DNA from: Methyloceanibacter superfactus | GTDB taxonomy: Bacteria > Pseudomonadota > Alphaproteobacteria > Rhizobiales > Methyloligellaceae | Assembly: GCF_001723305.1 (NCBI RefSeq) | Contig: NZ_LPWF01000025.1 | Coordinates: 142,664-206,663, forward strand | Reading direction: 5' to 3' | DNA: 64,000 nt | Part shown: positions 1 to 7,107 of the stretch, piece after piece | How positions within the stretch are numbered: the stretch's first letter is position 1 | How the letters are laid out: each line of letters opens with the position of its first letter | The notes under the pieces: generated by a model | Told to the model about the DNA's origin: nothing | The model's input: the letters and a program-made list of their open reading frames with translations, nothing else | Databases searched by the model: none | Position numbers and translations under genes: made by a program

Positions 1-692
1 TCTCCAGCGCCTCGATCAGCTCGCCCTCGCTGTTGGCCTTGATGTAGAGGCCGTTATTCTCGTCGGCGAGACATCTGAGATCCATGACGCTGTTGCCGCC
101 CGTCCAGGAATAGTTGGAATAGCGGAAGCCGATCACGTGAACGGTGAGCTGCTCGGCGGTCTCGTGCAGTTGCTTGGCGAGGTCGCAAGGCGACCGCCCG
201 CAAGTTTCCTCGCCGTCCGTCACCACCACGATGACGCCGGGCTTGCTCTGGAAGTCGAGCGCCTTGGCCGCCTCCTCGCGCCCGAGGTCAGCGGCGTCTT
301 GCCGGCAGGCACGAGCGCGTTCACCACCCGCATGATCGGTTTGGCGGCATCACGCGTCGGCTTGAGATCGAGTTGGACGTTGCACTGGTTGTAGGGGCCC
401 GGACCGTATGTCACGAGCCGACGCGGCGAAATTTCGTGGCGCTCGGCAGCACCTGGGCGAGGGCGGAGCGCACTTCGTCGATGCGGGGGCGGGAATTCGG
501 AATGCCGAGGGTCTGGTTGCCAGACATGGAGCCCGAGGCATCGAAAACGATCATGGCGTCGTCGGTGCAAGGACCGGGCTTGGTATCCTCGGCGACCGCC
601 CCGGGCGCGTGGCACGCGAGCGTGACGGCCAAGGCGCTAGCTGGCAACCGGAGCGCACGAAGACCGGCAAGCAAAATGCCACGACACTGCAT
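1..692 (-). CDS. Secreted von Willebrand factor A (VWA) domain protein, C-terminus outside window, frameshifted
   Basis: The N-terminus is a signal peptide (about residues 1-34, ending near GAVAEDTKPG), followed by a VWA fold whose MIDAS metal site is visible as DASGS (D51). The later VWA strand VIVVVTDGEETCG and a conserved helix (DLAKQLHE) follow. The protein is probably periplasmic and binds a partner through a divalent cation at the MIDAS; the partner is unknown. The ATG at 692-690 has AGGGAG upstream. The reading frame changes near 415-430 and again near 280-290, yet protein-level similarity to VWA domains runs straight through all three frames, so the breaks look like base-calling indels. 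The gene runs off the left edge. Confidence 0.75.
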
Positions 693-778
693 TTTTTTAC
701 ACTCCCTAGGCAATTTTGGGCGAGTGTAACGAAAATCCGCGCACGAAGGGAATAGCAGGATTTCTGCTGGGGTCTCGG

Positions 779-1522
779 CTACGGCATCAGCGCGACGTGG
801 CCGATGATGCCGAGAAGGAAGCCCAACACGGCTCCCAAAGGCGGCGCCCAGTGCCGTTTCAGCACCGCTTGAGGGGCGATGTCCTCGAAGGTCAGATAGA
901 TGATGCCGCCCGAGGCGAACAGCATCACCGCCCCCGCCCAAGCCGGACTGGCCGCGAGCCAGACATGTCCGAGATAGGCGGCGAGCGGGCCGAGAAGCAC
1001 CAGGGCGCTGAATGCCATGAACAATCCGCGCTTCGATGGCTTGTTGTGGGCCATGATCTCCCGATAGGCGTTGAAGCTTTCGGGCAGGTTCTGCAGCGCG
1101 ATCAGGAAGGCCAGGAGGAGCCCAATCTCCAAGCGTGTCGCAAGGCCGACGCCGATGGCCGCGGCTTCCGGAACGAAATCGAGCAGCATGGCCATGAGCA
1201 TGGCGCCGGCGCCGCCACAGCGGGCGATGGCCCAGTCGATCAACAGAAAGACGATACCGCCACCGCCGAACGCCAGACAGATCAGCACCCAATTGAGATC
1301 GCGGAGTCCCTCGGGCACGAGGACCAAGGCCACCGCCGCAAGCAGCGCACCGCCGCCGAAGGCGAGCACGCTGTGGCGAAATTCGGTCTGAAGCCAGCGC
1401 GGACGGATACGCTCGATGGAGGCGAGATAGGCGCCGATGGGGATCGTCAGTCCCGCGACGGTCGCTAGCAGCATCGCCGTCAACAGGGGCGTTGCCGCGT
1501 GAAGGTCGTGAAGAGCGCTCAC
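779..1522 (-). CDS. ZIP family divalent metal transporter
   Basis: A 247-residue integral membrane protein with about eight hydrophobic segments. Segment IV carries LLDFVPEAAAIG and segment V carries ALQNLPESFNAYRE, the positions where ZIP transporters keep their metal-binding H/N-x-x-P-E motifs; the His of the classic HNxPE is replaced by D and Q here. ZIP proteins move Zn2+, Fe2+ or Mn2+ into the cytoplasm; substrate cannot be read from sequence. The start is GTG (1522-1520), preceded by a purine-rich GAGGGAAAAC. It lies 39 bp downstream of the Ca2+/H+ antiporter gene on the same strand, so the two probably form one transcript. Confidence 0.8.
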   Translation of the reverse strand: MSALHDLHAATPLLTAMLLATVAGLTIPIGAYLASIERIRPRWLQTEFRHSVLAFGGGALLAAVALVLVPEGLRDLNWVLICLAFGGGGIVFLLIDWAIARCGGAGAMLMAMLLDFVPEAAAIGVGLATRLEIGLLLAFLIALQNLPESFNAYREIMAHNKPSKRGLFMAFSALVLLGPLAAYLGHVWLAASPAWAGAVMLFASGGIIYLTFEDIAPQAVLKRHWAPPLGAVLGFLLGIIGHVALMP

Positions 1523-1561
1523 CGTTTTCCCTCGGTTGTTACGTCGTGACCCGCAAGAGTC

Positions 1562-2743
1562 TTATGGGCTGAAGATCAACATCACATAGACGGCGAACAG
1601 GAGCAGGTGGACGACCCCTTGCAGCACGTTGGTGCGGCCGCCGCCGAAGGTGAGCCCGCTGACGAACAGCGTGAGGATTAGCAGCACCGTCTCGACATCG
1701 GTCAGCCCGAGATGCACGTCGCGTCCGGTGAGGATCCCGATCGCCAGCACCGCCGGAATAGTCAGGCCGATCGTCGCGAGCGCCGAGCCCAGGCACACAT
1801 TGACCGCCCGTTGGAGTTGGTTGGCGAGCGCGGCGTTGAAGGCCGTGAGCCCCTCCGGCGCGATCACCAGTACGGCGATCAAGACACCGCCGAGCGGATC
1901 GGGCAGTGCGAGATCCTCGATGCCGAAATCGACGATGACGGCGAGGAACTCCGCCAGCAGCACCACGGGCAGGAGAGACGCGAGCAGCATGGTCACATGG
2001 AAGGCCAGCGAGCCCGTCGCGGTCTGCTCGTGGTCTGCGGCCACTAAGCCCGCGTCTTCGGGATGCTCCGCGGGCTCAGCGAAGAAGGCCCGGTGCCGGA
2101 GGGTCTGGATGGCGATGAATACCGCATAGAACAGGAGGGTGATGGCCATGAACAGGATTGCCTTGGCCGGCGACTGAATGGGGTCCGGCGCGGTCTCGGT
2201 GTATTTCGGCAGCACCAGGGCGAACACCGAGAGTGCGGCGATGACCACGAGAAAGGCGCGGGCGCCGGCGAGATTATACTCCTGCTCCCAATAGCGCAGA
2301 GCGCCCATGAGCAGGGCCACGCCCACCATGCCGTTCAGCACGATCATCAGCGTGGCGAACATGGCGTCGCGGGCCAGCGTCGGGTTATTGGCGCCGTGCA
2401 GCATGATCGAAGCGAGCAGCGCCACCTCGATGACGATGACCGAGCCGGTCAGCACCAGCGTGCCATAAGGTTCACCGAGCTTCTCGGCGACGGCCTCCGC
2501 ATGGCGCACCACGCCGAACGAGCACCACATGATCGTCGCGAACAGCCAGACGAACAGCACGACGGTCAGAGCGTGGTTCTCGAGATCGGAAAGGATCGTG
2601 TCGCCGAACGCGAAGAAGAGGAGCGTGGTGAGGATGCCGGCGATGGCCGGCGCCTCGGCTCTCAACAGCGATGGCGCGGACTGTTTCGCGGCGGAGCGTG
2701 GCGTGGCGGCTTTCCGCCGGCCGGTGGTCTTGGCTTTGGCCAT
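1562..2743 (-). CDS. Calcium/proton antiporter, ChaA/Y4hA type (CaCA superfamily)
   Basis: A 393-residue membrane protein with a basic N-terminal tail (about residues 1-25) and about eleven hydrophobic segments in two halves. The two alpha-repeat regions of Na+/Ca2+ exchanger-type carriers are visible: GEPYGTLVLT..VIVIEV in the first half and APEGLTAFNAA..N with GSALATIGLTIP in the second. The acidic residues in these repeats coordinate cation. It probably exports Ca2+ (or Na+/K+) in exchange for H+. It is the first gene of a minus-strand pair with the ZIP transporter, and its 5' region (2744-2894) is shared with the divergent TetR gene and contains a 19-bp palindrome. Confidence 0.85.
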   Translation of the reverse strand: MAKAKTTGRRKAATPRSAAKQSAPSLLRAEAPAIAGILTTLLFFAFGDTILSDLENHALTVVLFVWLFATIMWCSFGVVRHAEAVAEKLGEPYGTLVLTGSVIVIEVALLASIMLHGANNPTLARDAMFATLMIVLNGMVGVALLMGALRYWEQEYNLAGARAFLVVIAALSVFALVLPKYTETAPDPIQSPAKAILFMAITLLFYAVFIAIQTLRHRAFFAEPAEHPEDAGLVAADHEQTATGSLAFHVTMLLASLLPVVLLAEFLAVIVDFGIEDLALPDPLGGVLIAVLVIAPEGLTAFNAALANQLQRAVNVCLGSALATIGLTIPAVLAIGILTGRDVHLGLTDVETVLLILTLFVSGLTFGGGRTNVLQGVVHLLLFAVYVMLIFSP

Positions 2744-2857
2744 GGACCCCGTCTTATACCGCTCCGAACTTGCCGCACAGCCGGTCCGGGAACTTGTCCA
2801 CGCACCGGCTTTGCTTCACCACGCTCGCAACGGTGGCTGGCGGCGGCCAGGGCTTTG

Positions 2858-2876
2858 ATGTAAAAGCCCTTTACAT
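2858..2876. promoter_or_regulatory. Palindromic operator candidate for the adjacent TetR regulator
   Basis: Perfect 7-bp inverted repeat ATGTAAA-AGCCC-TTTACAT located between the divergent antiporter and tetR genes, 19 bp before the tetR start. TetR-type regulators commonly bind such palindromes in their own divergent promoter region. Binding by this regulator is an inference. Confidence 0.65.
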
Positions 2877-2894
2877 GAGTCACTCAGGCCGCGG

Positions 2895-3533
2895 TTGGCG
2901 CGCCCCAGCTCCTATCACCACGGCAACCTCAAAGAGGTGCTGCTGGAGGCCGCGCGCAAGCTCATCGAGGAGCACGGCGCCTTCGGCTTCAGCCTCACCG
3001 AGGCCGCGCGCCTGGCCGGCGTCAGCCCGGCGGCGCCCTATCGCCATTTCAAGGATCGCGACGCGCTGCTCGCCGAGGTCGCCCGCAACGGCTTCGAGCG
3101 CTTTGCCGCCTGCCTCGACACCGCCTGGAACAACGGCGTGCCGACACCACTCTCGGCCTTCGAGAATCTCGGCAAGGCCTATCTCGCCTTCGCCCGGGAA
3201 GAGCCGGCCAGCTACACGGTGATGTTCGAGACGGGACTAGCGCCCGGCACCGAGGGCGAGACGCTGCCGGCGGCGGAGCGCGCCTTCGAAGTGCTCCAAC
3301 AGGCGGCGGAGGCGCTGTGCCGGTCGCTGCCCGAGGATGAGCGGCCGCCATTGAAGCTCGTCAGCCTGCATCTGTGGACCATGGCCCACGGCGTCGCCAC
3401 GCTATTCTCGAAAGGCGGCCGCGCGGCGCGCAAGGTGCCGATGACGCCCGAGGAAGTGCTCGAAAGTGGGCTGCTGATCTATTTGAAAGGACTCGGCATT
3501 CTGCCGGACGCGAAAGAAGACGGGTCGGGCTAA
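2895..3533 (+). CDS. TetR/AcrR family transcriptional regulator
   Basis: 212 residues. The N-terminal 50 residues form the TetR helix-turn-helix: SYHHGNLKEVLLEAARKLIEE, then FSLTEAARLAGVSPAAPYRHFKDRDALL, in which the recognition helix is GVSPAAPYRHF. The C-terminal domain (about 80-205) is an all-helical ligand/dimer domain like the WHG-type TetR C-terminal domain. The start is a TTG at 2895; no ATG or GTG exists in frame upstream, and the family normally begins just before the YHHGNL motif, which supports TTG. It is divergent from a cation antiporter/ZIP unit and probably controls that unit and itself through the palindrome at 2858-2876. The inducer is unknown. Confidence 0.87.
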   Translation: MARPSSYHHGNLKEVLLEAARKLIEEHGAFGFSLTEAARLAGVSPAAPYRHFKDRDALLAEVARNGFERFAACLDTAWNNGVPTPLSAFENLGKAYLAFAREEPASYTVMFETGLAPGTEGETLPAAERAFEVLQQAAEALCRSLPEDERPPLKLVSLHLWTMAHGVATLFSKGGRAARKVPMTPEEVLESGLLIYLKGLGILPDAKEDGSG

Positions 3534-3543
3534 CGGCGCGCCG

Positions 3544-4317
3544 TCAGCGGCTCGCCTCGAGCCATCTCAGCACGCGGTCCCAGTCGCTGGGCGAGCCGTT
3601 ATAGATGTTGCGGTCCACCTTGCCCTTGATGCCCGGCACCGTGCCGGTGGTGGTGAACTGCCAGAACGCCCAGCTCCGCCCGCGATAGATTTTGTCCGGT
3701 TCTGCCGCCACCGAGCGCAGCCAATAATGATAGCTCTTGAACTCGCCCTGGAGCACGTCCTTGTGGAACGCCGGGTCCGTGTAGATGATCGGCCGCTTCC
3801 CCGTATGCGCTTCCATGGCGTCGAGAATGATCTTGATCTTCTTCAGCGCCAGCTCGCGGGAGATCTTGCCGGGACAGGTCTTGGAATGAGTATGCCATTC
3901 GAGATCGAGCACCGGCGGCAGCGCGTCGGGATCGCGCGGCACGTTGCGCACGAACCACGCCGCCTGCTCGCTGGCGTAGCGGCACCAATAGATGAAGTGA
4001 TAGGCGCCGCGCGCCAGGCCCGCCCGCTTCGCCGCGTGCCAATTGCGTAGAAACATGGGGTCGAGATGGTCGCCGCCCTCGGTCGCCTTGATGAAGGCGA
4101 ATTGGACGCCCGCGGCGCGCACTTGCCGCCAGTCGATGTCGCCCTGCCAGTAGGACACGTCGATGCCTTGGATCGGCATGGTGTGGGCGCGCGTCACCGC
4201 TTCATGTGGCTTCACGTCTTTGAGTGCGCCGGCCACCGCGGCGCTGCCGCTCGCCACCGCCACAACGGTGGCGGCGGCCAAACCCACACTTGAGAGACGG
4301 CGATACGCAAATCTCAT
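3544..4317 (-). CDS. Secreted GH25 family muramidase (lysozyme)
   Basis: 257 residues. An N-terminal signal peptide (about 1-30) precedes a glycoside hydrolase family 25 domain (about 48-245). Visible hallmarks are GIDVSYWQGDIDW (catalytic-barrel Asp53), FAFIKATEGG, GAYHFIYW and the catalytic VLDLEW strand, in which Asp and Glu of DxE act in hydrolysis of the MurNAc-GlcNAc bond. The terminal WQFTTTGTVPGI..VDRNIY strand is also typical. The protein is probably exported to the periplasm for peptidoglycan remodelling. It converges with tetR, with only 10 bp between stops. ATG at 4317-4315. Confidence 0.9.
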   Translation of the reverse strand: MRFAYRRLSSVGLAAATVVAVASGSAAVAGALKDVKPHEAVTRAHTMPIQGIDVSYWQGDIDWRQVRAAGVQFAFIKATEGGDHLDPMFLRNWHAAKRAGLARGAYHFIYWCRYASEQAAWFVRNVPRDPDALPPVLDLEWHTHSKTCPGKISRELALKKIKIILDAMEAHTGKRPIIYTDPAFHKDVLQGEFKSYHYWLRSVAAEPDKIYRGRSWAFWQFTTTGTVPGIKGKVDRNIYNGSPSDWDRVLRWLEASR

Positions 4318-4522
4318 GGTTACGCCCTACACGAAGACCAGCACTCAGTGCAATTTTCGATGAATTGCATCCACAGTCTCGACCGCAGAGGGTTAAAATT
4401 CCTTGGCCGCTCTGTGCTTTCCGCTCGCCCAACCCCATATTTTTGAGGACCGCCTTGACGCCTTGCCAAGGGGGCACATCTATGTAAATGTAAATCACAT
4501 TCACACTGAAGGAAGGATCCCG

Positions 4523-4909
4523 ATGCACCTGGTTGCGACCTTGGACGACTACGGGAAGCCGGCTTGGATCGCGGCGATGATCCTCGGCTTCATTGTTTGG
4601 TGGCCTGTTGGCCTAGGCGTTTTGGCCTATCTGATCTGGAGTGGACGCATGGGATGTGGACATAAGACGGCATGGCGCGAGTATTTCACCAACGAAGCAC
4701 GGCGTTTCGGCGGCGGCTTCGGACCGGGCGGCTCGACCGGCAATCACGCATTCGATGACTATCGCGAGGCGACCCTGAAGCGGCTGGAGGAGGAGGCAAC
4801 CGAGTTCCAGTCCTTCCTCAAGCGCTTGCGCCACGCGAAGGACAAGGCCGAGTTCGACCAGTTCATGGCCGAGCGTGGCCAGGGCGGCAACACGCCGCGA
4901 GCCGTCTAG
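4523..4909 (+). CDS. DUF2852 family membrane protein
   Basis: 128 residues. One or two hydrophobic segments at about 14-40 (AWIAAMILGFIVWWPVGLGVLAYLIW) are followed by a glycine-rich spacer and a charged helical tail (DYREATLKRLEEEATEFQSFLKRLRHAKDKAEFDQFMAER), the conserved signature of DUF2852 proteins of Rhizobiales. Function is not known; the topology suggests an inner-membrane anchor with a cytoplasmic coiled-coil tail. The ATG at 4523 follows GAAGGAAGGATCCC, a good ribosome site, and excludes an in-frame upstream extension. A strong terminator follows at 4969-4999, so it is probably monocistronic. Confidence 0.85.
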   Translation: MHLVATLDDYGKPAWIAAMILGFIVWWPVGLGVLAYLIWSGRMGCGHKTAWREYFTNEARRFGGGFGPGGSTGNHAFDDYREATLKRLEEEATEFQSFLKRLRHAKDKAEFDQFMAERGQGGNTPRAV

Positions 4910-4968
4910 GGCTCTCCATCGGCTCCCTGCGAACGAGCCTTAAGCAAGAGAGGCAACACCCTAGCGAA

Positions 4969-4999
4969 GGGCGTGGGATTTCGGTCCCGCGCCCTTTTT
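4969..4999 (+). terminator. Rho-independent terminator after the DUF2852 gene
   Basis: A 10-bp stem GGGCGTGGGA/TCCCGCGCCC (one G-U pair) with loop TTTCGG, followed by TTTTT. Confidence 0.85.
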
Positions 5000-5081
5000 G
5001 GTGTCGAACTAGGGCTTTTCTTGCGCCGCGTCCTGAATAGGATACGGGCTCCAACCTCCAGCAGCATGGAAGAGGAGCCAG

Positions 5082-5486
5082 ATGAACTCGAAGCATCGTG
5101 TAACGCGCCACCTCGTCGGTGTCGCACTCTGTGGAGCGGCGTTGTTCTCGCCGCTGGCATTGGCGGCATCAACCAGCCTGCAAGAGCTTGCCAGCAAGCC
5201 ACAGGACTATCTCGGCCAAGAGGTTGAGATGGAAGCCTACTGCGTGAAGAACGGCCGCTCGGGCGATGTGATTGGCTACGAGTGCACGTCGCAGGACGGC
5301 GTCTATGTCGATGCGGACGACATCGAGCCCGAGGCTGCCAAGGAGAAGCTCGCGGGGGACTGTGCCGGCGGAGGCTGCATGGCGACCATCCAATTCGTCC
5401 CGCACTCCTACTCAACCTCGTCGGCCATCGAGCCCGGCAAGACTGTCACCGTGTTCAATGCCGAAAAGGCTAAGGTGAGCTTCTGA
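5082..5486 (+). CDS. Small secreted protein, possible OB-fold, unknown function
   Basis: 134 residues. It has a signal peptide (about 1-28, ending ALAA) and a mature domain of about 105 residues starting STSLQELASKPQDYLGQEVEMEAYCV. This reads like the beginning of a small OB-fold/beta-barrel domain (a 'Gly-Gln/Lys-x-V-x-v-x-G' opening strand), and four cysteines (C77, C94, C112 and C117, approximate) could form disulfides. I do not recognise a named family. The ATG at 5082 has AGAGGAG upstream. The next gene, also a small secreted beta-rich protein, starts 22 bp after its stop, so they are probably co-transcribed. Confidence 0.7.
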   Translation: MNSKHRVTRHLVGVALCGAALFSPLALAASTSLQELASKPQDYLGQEVEMEAYCVKNGRSGDVIGYECTSQDGVYVDADDIEPEAAKEKLAGDCAGGGCMATIQFVPHSYSTSSAIEPGKTVTVFNAEKAKVSF

Positions 5487-5508
5487 CTCTGAAGCGACCG
5501 GTATCCCG

Positions 5509-5895
5509 ATGAAACACGCCACCTGGCTCCTGTCCCTGATCCTGATGCTCGCGGCGTCGAGCGCGCAGGCCGCGTCTTGCCTTCAGGCGAATGCGCCAGG
5601 CGAGATCGCCGAAGGGCGGCTGTCGCTTGGGCAGTTCGAGGACGCGGCCGGACGTCCTGAGCAGGCGTTCATCCTCACGCTGCCGGCTCCGGCCTGCCTC
5701 GAAGGCAGCGAGGAGACGGACAATATCGGGGATGTCGCGACGATCCACGTCTATGCCTTAGACGAGACGCTCTCCGCGGCGCTTCGGAAGTTCGTCGGCA
5801 AGGAAGTGCAGGTTCGCGGTACGCCCTTCGGCGCGCACACGGCCCACCATCATGCGCCGATCATGATGGATATTAGCGAGATCGACGAGATCTAG
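5509..5895 (+). CDS. Secreted DUF4431-like protein
   Basis: 128 residues. A signal peptide (about 1-21, ending AQAA) precedes a compact domain with a first strand GEIAEGRLSLGQF, a central PACL.. segment, LDETLSAALRKFVGKEVQVRGTPFGAHTAHHHAPIMMDISEI. The 'l.G..V.v.G.lf.a.TahHh.pv' ending matches the DUF4431 pattern as I remember it. Function is unknown; probably periplasmic. It lies directly downstream of another small secreted protein. The ATG at 5509 overlaps no other gene. Confidence 0.65.
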   Translation: MKHATWLLSLILMLAASSAQAASCLQANAPGEIAEGRLSLGQFEDAAGRPEQAFILTLPAPACLEGSEETDNIGDVATIHVYALDETLSAALRKFVGKEVQVRGTPFGAHTAHHHAPIMMDISEIDEI

Positions 5896-5899
5896 CGGC

Positions 5900-7093
5900 T
5901 CAAGGATAGCCCTCGAGCACGCTCTTCGCGCCGAACCAGCGGAACATAAGCGGCAAGAGGAGCGGGCTGAACATCGCCTTGACGACGAGGCGCCGGAGCC
6001 AGGGACGCGATCGCCTCGAGGGGATGAAGACGCGTGCGAAACCGGCCGCATCCGCCTGGCGTTTGGCGACCGCGGGCTTGAGCTTCGTTTCATAGGCGGC
6101 GAAGGCGCTTGCGAAATTGCCGTCATGGCGTGCGAGCTCTTGCGCGATCACGTAGGCGCCCGCCATCGCCATGTGCGAGCCTTGGCCGGCCAGCAAGGTG
6201 AGACAGCCGCAGGCATCGCCGAGAAGCGCGACGCGGCCTTTCGACCAGCGCGGCATCACGATCTGGGTCAGGCTGTCGAAATAGATCGGCTCATGACCCC
6301 GATACGCCTTCAGCATGTCCTCGGCGATCCAGCCCGCGCCGTCATAGGCGTGGCGCACGAAGGCGAGGCGCTCATCGCGCGGCACATGAGTTTCACCGTG
6401 CCGGAACACGTAGGTGGCATCCATGCGCGTGTCGTCGAGCGGATAATAGGCGGCGACACGATCGGTCTCCTCGTAGAGATTGAGCGCGTGCCCGAGATGG
6501 AATTTGTGATCAGCGAGGTGGTAGGCGGCCACATAGGCCCCGAGGAAGCGCGCGAACTGCGCCTCGTCGCCGAACACGAGCCGGCGAATTTGCGAGTGCA
6601 CGCCGTCGGCGCCGAACACCAGGGCGAAATCGCCCGCACTGCCGTCATCGAACGTGACGTGCACACTGTCCTCCCGCGCGTCGAGCGCCGTCACCTCGCG
6701 GCCGAAGTCGACGGCGACGCCTGCTTGCGCCGCCCGGTCGTATAGGATGCGTTCGAGGTCCGAGCGGCGCAGATAGACATATTTGCCGCCGAGCGCCTGG
6801 CCGACCCGGGTGAGCGGCATCGACGCATAGACGTGGCCCGCGGCATCGACAAAGTTGAATCGTTCGATGGGGTAGCGGATGGCGCGGAGCTTGTCGGTCA
6901 GGCCGAGACGCTCGGCCACGTCCCAACCCGAGCCGAAGAAGTCCATCATATAGCCTTCGGCGCGTAACCCTTTGTCGCGCTCGACCACGGTGAGGTCGTG
7001 GCCTTGCTCTTTCAGCAGGGTGGCGAGCGTCAGCCCGGCGATGCCGGCGCCTGAGATCAGGATTTTGCCTAGGATCTTGCCATTGATGGCCAT
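5900..7093 (-). CDS. FAD-dependent monooxygenase (PHBH/TetX-like)
   Basis: 397 residues, a full-length class A flavoprotein monooxygenase. It shows the dinucleotide-binding GAGIAG (residues 15-20), the second FAD/NADPH motif VFGADGVHSQIRRLV, and the ribityl-binding GD motif ALLGDACGCLTLLAGQGSHMAMAGA. The C-terminal 40 residues are hydrophobic (SPLLLPLMFRWFG), as in TetX-like members. It would use NAD(P)H and O2 to hydroxylate an aromatic or polycyclic substrate; the substrate is unknown. Only 14 bp separate it from the upstream 5-oxoprolinase, which lies on the same strand. Confidence 0.85.
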   Translation of the reverse strand: MAINGKILGKILISGAGIAGLTLATLLKEQGHDLTVVERDKGLRAEGYMMDFFGSGWDVAERLGLTDKLRAIRYPIERFNFVDAAGHVYASMPLTRVGQALGGKYVYLRRSDLERILYDRAAQAGVAVDFGREVTALDAREDSVHVTFDDGSAGDFALVFGADGVHSQIRRLVFGDEAQFARFLGAYVAAYHLADHKFHLGHALNLYEETDRVAAYYPLDDTRMDATYVFRHGETHVPRDERLAFVRHAYDGAGWIAEDMLKAYRGHEPIYFDSLTQIVMPRWSKGRVALLGDACGCLTLLAGQGSHMAMAGAYVIAQELARHDGNFASAFAAYETKLKPAVAKRQADAAGFARVFIPSRRSRPWLRRLVVKAMFSPLLLPLMFRWFGAKSVLEGYP

Positions 7094-7107
7094 TGCCGCG
7101 CCTTTCC

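Noticed and set aside
4202..4528. Minus-strand frame upstream of the GH25 gene
   Set aside because: It starts inside the neighbouring promoter region and overlaps GH25 in another frame; no similarity.
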